A stretch of 64,000 nucleotides of DNA. Origin: Galeruca laticollis (Eukaryota; Arthropoda; Insecta; Coleoptera; Chrysomelidae). Under the pieces are notes generated by a model. It saw nothing but the letters and a program-made list of their open reading frames with translations, had not been told where the DNA came from and did not search any database. How positions within the stretch are numbered: the stretch's first letter is position 1; the number at the start of each line of letters is the position of its first letter. The stretch lies in NCBI GenBank assembly GCA_963921935.1, contig OY998180.1, forward strand, positions 88,099,139 through 88,163,138, read 5' to 3'. Positions 10,785-22,684 of the stretch are shown here, piece after piece. A program made the translations under genes and the position numbers.

Positions 10785-13725
10785 TATCAGACCCTGTTAT
10801 TCTTGCCTAATTCATCAAGTTTTCTTCGGCACTCCCATGCCATCTTTGAGTCAATGACATGGGAGCTCAATGCTTTGATAGCTGCTCGACTATCAGAATG
10901 GATCGATATGTTACATTTCTGATAATTTCTTTCTGGGTTCATTTCCACGCATCTTTCGATCGCAAGTATTTCTGCCTGAAAGACGCTCGGGAAGGAGCCT
11001 AACAGTGATGAGTATCTGGTGCCAGGCCCAAATACTCCAGCGCCTGCTCCAGCGGTGGTTTTTGAACCATCCGTATACCATCTAATGGTGTTTTCTTTGA
11101 AAGTTTGGATGGTGTATTCCCGTTCCCAGTTTCTCCTCTTATTTAGCATTGTAGTGAAATTCTTTTCGATACTTACTTTCTTGATCATTTCGTCACTGGG
11201 AAGATTCGCTGATGAGACGTATTTTATTATAGAGGACCAGGCTCCCTGATTTTTAATACTCTCATTGCCTGAACCTTCCTTAGATATTCTAAGAATTGCC
11301 TCTTGGGCAGATTTTTCTATCACCAGATGTAGAGGTGTGAGATCTGTAATGATCTCAAGTGCCCTAGTTGGACACGTTCTTATAGCTCCAATGATGCACA
11401 CGTCACTCGTGCTGTACTGATTTGCTTTTGTATGCCAAAATATTGCCCCACACATAATTGTTGGTCTCACAATCATGGCGTACATTCATCGTAGATAGAT
11501 TTCTGTACGCCATCAAAGCTCTTATTGCTTTACTAGCAGTTATTTCAACATGCTTATTCCACAGAAGCTTACTGTCTAGGGTTATCCCTAGATATTTAAC
11601 TTCTGATTTCCCCATTTAAGGATATGGGTTTCATGGCTGGAAGTGTTCTTTTCCGGGTAAATGGAATCATTATGGTCTTGTTTGGGTTAATGTTTAGTCC
11701 CACTGACAAGCACCATTTCTCAATGATTCTGAGGCCCTTTTGTAATAAATCACACAAGGTGCTCTCGAACCTGCCTCTGACTATTAGAACTATGTCATCA
11801 GGATAGCCCATACATTCGAAGCCAAACTCCGTTAGCCTGTAGAGCAACTCATCTACTACGAGGCTCCAACGAAGGGAATATATCACTGCCCCTTGAGGTG
11901 TCCCCCGAGTGGCTTTAACTGAGGTGGTTTGATTCCCCACCTGTGTCTCAGCTATCCTCGTCGTCAACAACTCATACATCCATTTTACAATGGTTTCATT
12001 TACTCCTTGCCTTTTTAGTGCTTCTTTGACAGACACATGAGTTGTGTTCTCAAAGGCCCCAGATATATCCAGGAATGCGCACATTGCGATTTCTTTTTTG
12101 TTCAGAGTTCTCTGGATGACATCGGTCAGCTGATACAGAGCCGTCTCAGTTGATCGACCCGCTCTGTAGGCATGCTGACATTTATGAAGTGGTATATTCT
12201 CCAGGTTCTCTGTTCTTATGTAGTTATCCACTACTTTCTCCATCGTTTTGAGTAGAAACGATGTTACACAGATGGGTCTAAAAGATCGGGGATCAGTCCC
12301 ATCTTTTTTCCCTATTTTTGGTATGAAGGTTACCCTTGCCCTTCTCCATTTTCTAGGTATTAGACCGACTGCTAGACTGCTTCTTGTAATCTTCAGCAGG
12401 TGAGGAAGAATCTCCTTTATCCCTTGCTGCAGGAGTGCTGGAAATATTCCATCCACTCCTGGTGATTTATATGGTTGAAAGGTACTTATTGCCCATTCCA
12501 ACCGCTGTCTGGTAAGTTTTTTCTTAGCATTGTCCCAATCTTCCTTGCGGGATTTTTTGGTGTAATTCATTGCTATTTCAGTGCTTGTTGCTGGTTCACT
12601 ACTTGGAAAGTGGGTTCTAAGAAGAAGAATCGATCGTTCCTTTTCACCTTCCGTGTATGATCCGTCTGGCTTTTTCAGCGACATTGTGGGGTTACTTCCC
12701 CCATTTGCCATGCCCTTTTGTAGTCTGGCCGCTGTGTGAGTGGAAGTAATATTTTCGCCAAAGGCTTGAAAATGAAGCCTTTTGGCTTTCCTAATATCTT
12801 CATTGTACTGAGTAAGCTTCTCAGTGTGCCCCTGCCAATTATCGTCACGTTTGTCTCTATTAAAGATCCTACGGACCTCTTTTCTGAGGTTTGACAGGTT
12901 CTCCTTCCACCAAGGAGCATCCTTTTCTGAACGAACTTTTGACAGTGGGCAACTGGAATTAAAAGCTTCCATTATTGCCTGACTGATCTGTTCTACCCTT
13001 TGTTCTAGGTCGTAGTGTGGGTGATTTACCCAATTCACTTCGACGTGCTCCAAATTGTCCTTCAGATTGGTCTTGTAAATAGACCAATCAGTATTTCTAG
13101 GATTTCGTATTGTAGGAATCGAGGTATTGTCTCCCTCTATCCTAAATTCGATGATCCTATGGTCGGAAAGTGATGGCTCGCTCATCACCCTCCAATCTTT
13201 TACATTTTTCTTAGCAGTGACATTAACAACTGTTACGTCCAGGACCTCTTCTCTTGCTCTCGTGACAAAAGTGGGGGTTGTCCCCACGTTTAAGGTCTCA
13301 AGGTTATTTGCTAAGAGATATTCTAATAAACACTCACCTTTTGCGTTGTTGTTAGTGCTCCCCACACGGTATTGGGTGCGTTGGCATCACAACCTATTAT
13401 AATTGGCAGCCGTCTGCCATTGCAGTGTCTCACTAGCTCTTGAACTTCTTCTGCCGCTGTCATCGGCCCGTCTCCAGCGAAGTAGGCAGAGGCAATAACG
13501 ATGTCTCGGTCGATACCCCCAATGTTGAGGTGAACCATGATTGGAACAAGGTCCCGTGACACGTATTCTGAAACACAAATATATTTTATGTTACTTCTTA
13601 TTATTACACAGGCACGCGGAGATACTTGCCTTTGATCATAAATCAATTTAGAATCCTTGCATGCCAAACCTTTGATTTGGCCTTCTTTGTTGATCCATTT
13701 TGCCATACATAACAAGTAACCTTCT
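10785..13725 (-). pseudogene. LINE ORF2: endonuclease, reverse transcriptase, RNase H (truncated both ends)
   Basis: Non-LTR retrotransposon polyprotein of an RNase H-bearing clade (Loa/I-like group). Domains in order on the minus strand: the later part of an APE endonuclease (13365-13715, with GCDANAPNTVWG and, in the next frame, EPSLSDHRIIEF), then RT (11596-13365) with RPICVTSFLLKTMEKV, CAFLDISGAFENT (motif A Asp), GTPQGAVIYSLRW (motif B) and GYPDDIVLI (motif C), a thumb (EVKYLGITLD), then RNase H with WYTDGS, QAEILAIERC and HSDSRAA. The 589-residue main frame is open; frameshifts lie near 13340, 11600 and 11450. It starts without the first endonuclease residues and stops inside RNase H at 10785. 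Motif C has Pro where Ala is usual. Confidence 0.9.
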
Positions 13726-13962
13726 TATTTTTCATATTATAAACTTTTAGTTTGGTCTTATAATAATTGGCTGCTGCAATCAATCTAGGTGCAAGTAACA
13801 CGGCTTAGAGATCTACTGTATAAGATAATATCGTTTCATCATTTTTGTCCATTTCCTTCTCATTACGTGATTATTCTTTTCTATTAATGTGTGAGTGGTA
13901 AATGTATTCCGTCACAGTTCCATTCTTAAATGCTGATCAAGTATTGCATTGATCTTTTTAGG
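13726..13962. other. Short AT-rich spacer
   Basis: I see no gene, repeat or recognisable element between the truncated LINE and the next relic. Confidence 0.4.
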
Positions 13963-15180
13963 TCACCATATTTCTAAATTTAGTTTTCTAAAAACTTTTG
14001 TGAACAGTGTCCGTGAAGCTGCTTTTTTATTTTCTTCTTTGCATTTTTCTTCATATACCCTGTGTACATGCCTGTAGTTATCCCATATTGGTTCCAAATA
14101 TAGCTTTGTTGTTGACGCCCTACAATAATGTAACTCTACCTTCGGCAGGTTTTTCAAAAAAAAATCTACAAATTTGGTAACAGTATTTTCTCCTTGTGGC
14201 AAAACCCAATTTCTGTTTCTTCGCCAATACTAACTGTAGCCAAAAACATTTTCTTGCATACAACTTTTTTTGTTTTTGTTTCTTTATATAATTCTCCTTC
14301 TACATAATTTACTAGTAAATAATATCTGAAGCTGACGTTTTTCCTGCTTGTATCTATAGTATTTTTTCGTCTATGTTTAGAAACAATTGATTACCACTTG
14401 TCCTCGGATAAATTGTTTTTTGCGTCCCATGTTGGCAAATCCCAGAAAGAATCAAACTCTTATTTTCTCTGATTGTCTGTTATTTCAGAACATTGAGAAC
14501 CCTTCATATTTTTTACTGTGTGATCAGTACATTTTAATATCATAGATCGTTCTTGCCTAGATGACGTTTGGTAATATTTTCAATTAACATGTTTCTCAAA
14601 TCCAGTAGTGTAAGCTTTGCCGTGCAGTCTTAAATCAGCATTTCTTGCCCTCTTCCACAACTTAGAATTGCCTTGTCCTTTACTTTTTCTTTTCCTACCT
14701 TTACGACCATCTATCTCAGCTTGATTTGCACCAGGTTCCTGTACGTTTTCTTGAACTGATGTACCTACTACTAGCGTGTTCTGATGGTTTGTACGCAGAT
14801 CCTGAATCCTCCAGCCATTCTTCATTTATAGATCCATCAAAACTTAGTTCTTGGACAACGTCTCGTGTTTCAACACTAGCAGAAAGGGGTTCCTGTCTTT
14901 GTATTAAAGAAGTATCAGTTGAGAAAGCAACGTTTAGATTTCTCAATTTGTTCTTTTTAATTTCTACTTTTTCTGTAATTGTAGTTCTATTCTCATCTAC
15001 TGGTTCTATAACAGTAGTATTTATGTTTGTTTCTAAAATAGGCTGGACTTTTGGTCTCCTTCTTCTCCTCGTGTTGTAACCATCCAGACGTGGCATATGC
15101 CCAAACCATTGGATTCTTCCCTCAGTTGCGTGAAAGTTAACGCACCAATTATTGTCCAAACTTAGCCTTGTAGCAAATAT
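13963..15180 (-). pseudogene. Relic of an unidentified insect repeat-family protein
   Basis: Three broken minus-strand frames seem to belong together. The first (14716-15159) is basic near its start (RRRRRPK) and acidic later. The second (14580-14825) ends with WKRARNADLRLHGKAYTTG, a pattern (K-x-LR-x-x-GKxY) I associate with the N-terminal region of uncharacterised multicopy insect proteins. The third (13963-14202) has LPKVELHYCRASTTKLYLEP followed by FRKLNLEIW, matching the LPxVxSHYCR...YLEP...LNI block of the same proteins, which are probably transposon-encoded. The superfamily is not recognised. Further conserved sequence down to 14400 is expected but too broken to call. Confidence 0.5.
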
Positions 15181-15486
15181 GGTAAAGTATTTGAAAATGA
15201 AGTCAAAACTGTACCAGCTCCATTTTTACAAACGAATAGGAAATTACTGATGTTTTTTCGTTATTTTCAACAAAAGCTTAAAGTTTATTCGTATTTTTCT
15301 ACCAGGTGGCCCTTTTATTACTATTTATAATTGTTTATGTCTTTATGTAATATGAATATAAATGTTTTGAAAGGTTTCCCAAAACCTGCAAGATTTGAAT
15401 TTGGTACCATTTGTGCAGTAGTGTTTGGGAAACCCATTAAAAAACAATCATTCGACAGCTGATGGTTTGGGGTTAATGAAAATGAA

Positions 15487-15489
15487 GCG

Positions 15490-15523
<34 letters not shown>
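15487..15523. repeat. (TA)n tract at LINE 3' end
   Basis: About 18 TA dinucleotides immediately beyond the ORF2 stop region of the next LINE. LINE 3' ends commonly carry such short tandem repeats, so this is probably part of that element's tail. Confidence 0.75.
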
Positions 15524-15524
<1 letters not shown>

Positions 15525-15526
15525 CA

Positions 15527-18500
15527 CTACAGGCCTATCTGGCCCTCGGCTTCGAGATCTTTCACCCTCTCTCTCCATTTTTTTCTATTCCTCGCTTCGT
15601 TTTGCCAGTCCCTTACTCCTACTGATCTCAGGTCTCTCCTCCAACCATTTCTTCTTTGGTCTTCCTCTTTCTTTTTACCACCTTCTCCCCCTTCCAGCAC
15701 TCGTTTTACCCATCTATCTTCTGCCATTCTACCTATATGTCCTAACCATCTCGCTCTCTGTGCTTTAATTATATGGGTTATACTTGGGTGATTATACAAA
15801 TCTGATAATTCTCCGTTTGTTCTTCTTCTGTATATTCCATTTTCTTTTATTCCACCATAAATCTTTCTGAGAATTTAACGTTCCCATATCTCTAGTTTAT
15901 TTTGCTCTTTTTTGTTCATTGTCCAGGTTTCACAAGCGTAGGTAACTGACGGTCTTATTATTGTTTGGTACATTCTTATTTTTGCTGTCTTTTGAGTTAA
16001 ACATCTGTGATACCATTCCTGCTGCTTTACGGCCTTTTGTTAACCTTTTTTCTATTTCCCTTTCTTCGTCTCCTTTATTTGTGATAGTGACTCCCAAATA
16101 TTCGATTTGTTCCACTTTTTCTATTTTGTAGCTTTTGTTTCCATTACAATTTATAATAATATCGCTTTTTTCATCATCCTTCATTACCATGTATTTTGTT
16201 TTATTCTCGTTGATCACTAGACCATATTCTCTTGCCTTCTCTTCTAGTAGCTTAAATACGCTTAGCAGTTCTTTCCTGGATCTTGCCATAAGTACTATGT
16301 CGTCCGCATATGCTAGACACTGATGTTTATTCCCATAAATTAAACCTCGGGTTTTTATACCACTTTCTCTTAGTATAATTTTCTGAACTAGGTTAAAGAG
16401 GGTTGTAGATAATGGGTCTCCTTGTCTCAGACCTTTCTCTATCTTGAATTCGTTAGAAGTACTGCCCTCCAAAATTACTTTGCTCTCGATTTTTCGTATG
16501 GTCATTTCCACTAGTCTTCTCAATTTAACTGTAATCGATGAATAGCATATGCAGACTTAAATTTTGTTCGTAACCATTGTCCTGAAGCTGTTTCATAATG
16601 AAAATTTGGTCTATTGTCGATCTACCTGCATTAAAACCTCCTTGGTATTCTCCTACATTTTCATTGTGGTATTTGTCTAATCGATTTTTAAGTATTTTTT
16701 CCAGAACTTTGTATGTTACATCTAAAAGTGCTATTCCGCGGTAGTTATCGCATTCTTCCTTGGGACCTTTTTTGTGGATTGGAATTATTAATGCCTTGTT
16801 CCAATTTTTAGGGATTTTTCTTCTCGCCATACTTGTTTCAACAACTGCCATATTCTCTCCGTTAATTTTTCGCCTCCATATTTTAAAATTTCTATTGGAA
16901 TATTGTTTCCTCCTGCACTCCTCCAGTTTTTTGGGACCGTTATGGCTAGATCTTCCTCATCACAATTTTTTTCCTCCATTTCATTATCATTTTCGCCTAG
17001 TTCTTCCTCGCCATCATTTAGTAATTCCTCAAAATACTGTGCAAATCTATTTATTTTTTCTTCCCTATCCCCTATTAGATATCCCTCTTTGCTTTTCAAA
17101 AAATATGGTGCTTTTCGGTTGTGGCCTTTCCCTTCTCTTATTTCATGAAAAAAATTTCTCACTTCTTTATTTTTATAAGCTTCTTCAATTTTTATTAATT
17201 CCCTTTCAAAGTAATTTCTTTTGTTCTTTCTGCATATTTGTTTAACTTCTTTCCTTGCTTTTTTATACTCTAGTCTGTTTTCTTTTAATAGTCTTTGTCT
17301 GATTTTATTTCGTTTTTCCAACGCCTGTTTACATTGTTCATCAAACCACTTATCTCTTTTTCTTCCCTTGGGGCTCCCAAGAATCCTATTTGTTACATCT
17401 CTCATTACAGTTTCTATCTGTGACCATTCTTCTTCTAGTTGCTCGACGCAAGTTCTTAAATTTAATTCTCTATTGATTTCTTGTTGGAAGTGATTTACTT
17501 TGGTCTCGTCCTTCAATTTGTCTAAATCGTATTTTTTCCGTTTTTTTTATCTTGTTCAATTCTAGGTGGCTTATCTTGATTCAGTTTTGTAATTACTAAA
17601 AAGTGGTCACTATCCGCATCAGCTCCTCTATAACTTCGTACATCTGTTACCCTTTTCAAGTGCTTCATTTCTATTAAGACGTGATCTATTTGGTTTTTTG
17701 TTTTGCCATTTGGTGATAACCAGGTTCCCTTGTGGATGTTCTTATGGTCAAATGACGTACTTACGATTTTCATTTTATTTTCTAAAGCAAATTCTATGAG
17801 TCGCTTGCCATTATCATTACTGAGTGCGTGTCTACTTTTTCCTCCCGTTACTTTTATATACTCTTCCTCTTGTCCGACATTTGCATGCATATCCCCTATT
17901 ACACATTTAACATCAAATTTCGGTATTTTATTGACTGCTTGTTCCAGTTCTTCATAGAACTTTGCTTTCGTGTCTTCATCTTTGTCCTCAGAAGGGGCAT
18001 GCGCATTAACTAATGTCGTTTTCCTTTGATTCTTATTCTACATAGTCTATCTGATACTCCCTCAAAATCTATAATATTTGCTTTAAGTTGACTGCTTACT
18101 ATAAACCCTGTACCCAGCATTCTATTATCTACTCCACTATTAAAGAACATATAATCGTCTATCTCTGTAATTACTTTTTTGTTTAGTTTCTTGTATTGCT
18201 AACACATCTAATTTGTATTTTCGCATTTCATTGATCAAGTGTTTCATGGCCCCCTCCTCAAATGTGACCTCCACGTTCCATGTTCCTATTCTGATTCCAT
18301 ATTGTTTCTCTTTTTGTTTTCGTTTAACGCCGGAGTTTACCTTAAGTTGTTGCTTTTCTGTAATCATTTTATTTGTACTATTCTTAATCTTTTGCATTTC
18401 CTTGTCCATTTCCATTGCCTGGTCCACTTTATTTTCCTCTGCCTCTGAGCTTATGCTTGTCGCCACTGGTTTTTTGTCGATATGTTCTGTTTTGTTTTTT

Positions 18501-18532
18501 CCAACTTCTCTTCCTCCGTGTTCCATCTCCAT
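15527..18532 (-). pseudogene. LINE ORF2: APE endonuclease and reverse transcriptase
   Basis: Minus-strand pieces in order. The endonuclease start (18140-18532) contains IRIGTWNVEVTFEEGAMKHL then DVLAIQETKQK, the type often auto-annotated in insects as craniofacial development protein 2-like. The endonuclease middle and end (17522-17890) carry NQIDHVLIEMKHLKRVTDVR and GADADSDHFLV. A linker and RT start (16788-17516) follow, then RT (16525-16851) with PIHKKGPKEECDNYRGIALL and LFIDYS at motif A, where a short deletion removes the residues after the Asp. RT then resumes (15930-16523) with GLRQGDPLSTTLFNLV and CLAYADDIVLMARS (intact motif C). The tail (15527-15799) has ARWLGHIGRM. Several frame breaks make it non-functional. 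Confidence 0.88.
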
Positions 18533-19226
18533 TCCTTTGTTTCTATGTACATTTCTGTGAGCCCAATTTTCACTCGTTTTCCTTTATCCCTTTCTTCTAT
18601 AGCTTTCATTCTGATCTTTTTTTGAATTTCTCTATCCTTCTTCGACAAGTCAGCCTGGACGAACCTCTCTTCAGTTTTAAATCTCAATTTTTGTTTATTG
18701 AGCATAACCTTCCTTTTCTCTTCTTGGTTTGCCAGTCTTACTAAGCATGTTCTTTCTCCTAACCTTACTGAGCTTTCTACCACTGTCTTTATTTGTAATT
18801 ATTTTTCTAGGAATTTTTCCATTTTATTTCGTAGTTCTTCTGGATTATTTGTCTCTATTCCTACTCCCTGAACCACTATATTGTTTTTTCTTTTTTGGCT
18901 TTCCAGTCGTTCCAATCTGTGGTCCATATTGGTTATGGTTTTCTTCATTTTTTCATTTTCTTTCATCAGTCTTTCATTTTCTTCCCTCAGTTGTTACATT
19001 TCTTCTTTGTACTCCTTTTGCTCCTCTCGTGTTTTTTAATCTCCATGCTCATTTCCTCCATTTTGTCTCCTATTTTTTCCATCATATTCATCATTTTTTC
19101 TATATCACTTCCTATTTTTGTCAGCGATCTCCTTATTTTCTTACTTTTTTTGGAAATATCCTCATCCGTATCATAGTCTTCCTCTCTGTCGCTCTTCCTC
19201 TTTTTGCCATATTCATTATCACTCAT
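18451..19226 (-). pseudogene. LINE ORF1: coiled-coil RNA-binding protein
   Basis: ORF1 of the same element. It starts MSDNEYGKKRKSDREEDYDT, has a lysine-rich basic stretch and then a long Met/Glu/Lys coiled coil (IEKMMNMMEKIGDKMEEMSM), like the trimerising coil of L1-type ORF1 proteins, followed after a frame break near 18990 by a segment with VRLGERTCLVRL and NKQKLR, consistent with an RNA-binding domain. A stop near 18805 also breaks it. It overlaps the start of ORF2 by about 80 bp in another frame. The assignment rests on position and coiled-coil composition rather than a diagnostic motif. Confidence 0.7.
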
Positions 19227-19639
19227 TTCTTTCTATTTTGGATTTAATCGCCTCAATATTAAAAAATTTCACGTCCGTCCCTGTCTTAAGTATATCGTTC
19301 GACACAAGGAAATTCCAGTTGTTGGATTTTATCAATAAACTTGTTTTTATCGCTAAACACACCGCGCAAAAAGCTCTAAGGCCAGTCAACCCGTCGGACC
19401 CTGAACTTTTATCAGTGATATTTAGCTTGGCTAATTGTTATTTATGTTAGGTATATTTGTGACAAACTATTCTTAAACTTGGATACTGTCGAATTTTCAC
19501 TGGACACTTTTATCCTTATATTAAAAACTTCATACACTGGTTTGCTGATTATATTACTCGTAATTCCCGTGTAAAACGAACTTTATTACGGAGCAGAAAT
19601 CAACACAACTTTCCAGTCTCTTACCAGGACCGGATATGT

Positions 19640-20225
19640 ATGTCATACAGCTCGTAAAACAATTTAATCACTACATGAAACATTTTCTGGAAGTCTACTC
19701 TCTTGTTTTGGTGATAAGAATTGGTCCCCTAGATCTTGTGATTCAACATTATTGGAACAATGCCACAAGCAAGCGCACTCTGAAGGAGGAAATTCAAATT
19801 CAGTCACATATATGCAAAATCCATACATAATAATTTCCTATCTATTTTGACAATAATTCAATAAAAAAATATTAACAATTTAAAAAAGACCGTTTTTCAT
19901 TTAATTCAGAAGTTGCATTAATGTTGGGACATCCGTTATAATCTTATTGAGTAGTAATAATACTGCCTGTTTGTTTCTTGAGGAATCCATACCAGAATGT
20001 AAGGTCTGTGTGACTTTTCACCAATTTCCTATTACTTAAAAGATTTTATTAAACATATCAGGTATGGTAGAATATCACCTTCAATAAGTCATTTCATAGG
20101 CGATCAAAACTAACTTGAAGTTGTGTTCAATATTTAGTCCAGTTCAAATCAAAATAATACAATTTCCACATACTCTAGAGCTACAGGGTATGTTCTCAAC
20201 CTTTTTTATTAAATAATTGACATTT
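19640..20225. repeat. Tandem duplicate unit, copy 1, left part
   Basis: This segment recurs at about 28976-29555 with high similarity (shared blocks such as CTCTTGTTTTGGTGATAAG, GTCCCCTAGAT and AAAAAAGACCGTTTTTCATT). Copy 1 is split by the LTR element at the TA tract; its right part is at 28541-28975. No coding signal. Confidence 0.82.
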
Positions 20226-20230
20226 ATATA

Positions 20231-20231
20231 T

Positions 20232-20306
<75 letters not shown>
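20231..20306. repeat. (TA)n microsatellite, insertion site of LTR element (left side)
   Basis: About 35 TA dinucleotides end at the left LTR. A similar tract abuts the right LTR at 28484-28540, so the element integrated into a TA microsatellite. Errantiviruses are known to prefer TA-rich alternating targets. Confidence 0.85.
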
Positions 20307-20310
<4 letters not shown>

Positions 20311-20676
20311 ATATTCACAAATTCACATTAAACTTTTTAAAAACAATTTTTATTGAGTTACACAGTTTTATGTTATATAAAAAAGAATTAATAGGTTGAA
20401 ATTATAATTGTAACTAACTATTTTACATAAAGTCAAAGAATTTATAGATTTTGTTAAATAACGTCAGCGTTTATTTTCATGGAGAACTCGATGTAGCGTC
20501 GCTCCCACGAAAGTGCAGAAATCATTATTTTTCTGTAACATGATATTTGTGTTACTTAATGTGTTTATTTTATAAAAACGCAACGTAGCATCGTTCTCAT
20601 GAAAATACGGAAATCGTAATTTGATGTTTGACATTGCGTAACATTACTTAAACATAAGCATTTTTTCCTATACTCC
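20307..20676 (-). repeat. 3' LTR of errantivirus-like element
   Basis: About 370 bp, near-identical to 28110-28479 (shared blocks AACTCGATGTAGCGTCGCTC and TGAAAATACGGAAATCGTAA). It is the 3' LTR because the element runs on the minus strand. Few differences separate the LTRs (for example an extra A near 20461-20463 and CCCACGAAAG versus CCCATGAAAG), suggesting recent insertion. The exact ends are blurred by the TA target. Confidence 0.9.
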
Positions 20677-20690
20677 CCCTTAATTAAATT
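20673..20690 (-). promoter_or_regulatory. Polypurine tract
   Basis: On the minus strand, AATTAAGGGGGAG lies directly before the 3' LTR. It is the expected primer site for plus-strand DNA synthesis by a reverse-transcribing element. Confidence 0.7.
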
Positions 20691-20864
20691 AATTAAAATT
20701 GTTGTTTAATAAACAACAATTTTGAGAATAAAAACCAAAATACATAAAATATAAAATAGACAATACAATATATACAGAGATTTCAAGATTAAAAGGAAAA
20801 TACGCAAAATACAACAAAATTAAAAATATAAAGGTATACATTAAACCATGAAATTGTCAATTTT

Positions 20865-22590
20865 CTATTTCCACTTCCTCAGAGGCTTCGGTGTCAAGTT
20901 TGGGTCTTCTTTTTGGCAGAATGTTATGAATTTTGAAAAAACATCATTTGGTTGGTCCGGAACAGGCTTTCCTGGCGATTTGTTGAATTTAATATTTCTA
21001 CACTTATAACAGGTGTAGAGGACGATCAAGGCAACGATGAGTGAGATCGTAGTATATGTGAACCAAGAAATATTTTTCTCAACAAACGGTTTGTTTATGA
21101 GTTCATCTAAACTTTTTGAGTATTGGTCCAGTTTGTGTTTTGTCACTTGCAGATCATTCAAGTTAATGTTATTAAGATCTAGTGGTTCTATTTTGGGTAC
21201 TTCTACTTTGTTTGGAATGTCCAGACAACAGTTGTAATCAACCATTACGGGATAAAGTACATGAGGAATGCTTATAGTTTTTCTGGTACTAGCTTGTATT
21301 TTAGTAATGCCAACAAAAGCGGAACATCCTGAGTATAGCTGTAAAATAGAATTTTCATTTACGGTTAATATTTTCGTTTTTGTGTCTGGAAGGCTTATGG
21401 TCACGTGTACCGGTTCGGCAATCGACACTAGCCACACGTTTTCTTCGAGTTTTTGCACATTATAACCTTGTCCGTTGACTACCGCACTTTTACAATTCGC
21501 AGGAAATGTCTTATATTGTCTTAACAAACGGGCTTCATATATCGCGTTATCGTCTATAGGGTACGCGTAAACATCGCGACACAATTTTTGATAATTTTTG
21601 AAGCGTAGATAACTGTTTACACTTTTGTAAATCGTGGATTGGAATGTAGGATAAAGAATCATCATCTCGCGCTAAATATTTTTGTGAAAATGATAAAATG
21701 TGGTGAAATCCAGTTCTATTATCATAAATTGGTATTGGGTATAGGTGGAATAAAGTAAATACTTGTGGTTCAATCAAAGGTATTTTAAGAACGAAAACAA
21801 GATCTGAATTTGTTTGATATGCTTCGAGATCGATTATTTCCAAATACTGTGAAATTTCAGAATATTTTATTGGTAGCGGTAAACCTTTCCTTACTGTATT
21901 TTCTGATATTTTCTTAAGAGCAGTGATCAAATTTTCTGGTTCAATAATAGAAGTATGAATTATTTGAAGCTGTGCAAAAGTGATAGAGTTTAGAATATCA
22001 TTAATAGTATTTTCAAGATACGAATAACTCTCCATTAGTTGTTCGCAAATTTCAAAGAAATTTAATTTGGTTTCGATAAGCGCAATTTCGTTTGTTGATT
22101 GTCGAATGGTGGTTTCGATTTTTTCTATATCTGAATTAAATATTTTCTCCTTTAATTTTAATTGTCCTATGGTACTGTTGAGATTTGTTATGACTGAGCT
22201 TGTGATTGACATTTGATTTTTTAATAAGTTTTCTATCTGGTTTTGATCAGTTTTTAATTTATTAATGCAGTCCATATAATATTCACCGTCAGCCGCATCG
22301 ATATTTCCGGTTATTGATTTAAATATGGTGCCAATACCATTAATTAACCCTCGTTTTTGTCTTTTAACATCGAAAGATATTTCACTAAATTTATCGCCAA
22401 TAGATTTTGTAATTTGTTGCAATAATGCCAAATGTGATTTTACTTCGGATCGGAAGGACTTCATACTGGAGTGGTTTGAAGTAAAGGTATTTTGAATTGT
22501 GTCAAGAATTCTATTATTTCTTTCAAAAGTTTGTTTAAACGCTGATATATTTTTATGCACTAATAAAGTCCATTCGTCGTTCGAAACCAT
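20865..22590 (-). pseudogene. env of errantivirus-like element (baculovirus F-type envelope), frameshifted
   Basis: Envelope glycoprotein gene of an insect endogenous retrovirus-like element. The first frame (21547-22590, 347 codons) holds a basic cleavage-site-like motif RQKR followed by a glycine-rich hydrophobic stretch (GLINGIGTIF), as in errantivirus Env and baculovirus F proteins, then coiled-coil heptads. The second frame (20865-21665) carries a Cys-containing ectodomain part, a transmembrane helix (WFTYTTISLIVALIVLYTCY) and a basic cytoplasmic tail. The two frames overlap and the switch occurs within about 21600-21665, so this copy cannot make a full Env. No signal peptide is present at the annotated ATG; in relatives env mRNA is spliced and the leader comes from elsewhere. 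Confidence 0.85.
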
Positions 22591-22684
22591 TATTTTGGTT
22601 TCGTCGTGGTAGTAGATTCCAACTGTATTGTTTATGGGTTCGATTTTATATTGACATGATCAGCAGCAGAAACCTGAAAATAAG

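Larger units (their letters stand above)
15524..19630 (-). mobile_element. Near full-length LINE, minus strand
   Basis: This holds a 5' untranslated region (about 19230-19630), ORF1 (18451-19226), ORF2 (about 15527-18532) and a TA-rich 3' tail. ORF order and overlap are as in intact insect LINEs, but both ORFs carry frameshifts or stops. No target-site duplication could be recognised with confidence. Confidence 0.8.

Noticed and set aside
16760..19247. Long plus-strand frames rich in Phe, Leu and Ser resembling membrane proteins
   Set aside because: They are antisense to the Lys/Glu-rich LINE ORF1 and ORF2; AAG/GAA codons read backwards give CTT/TTC, so the hydrophobic character is a shadow.
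20217..20399. Open frame of repeated Tyr-Ile
   Set aside because: Translation of the TA microsatellite; not a gene.
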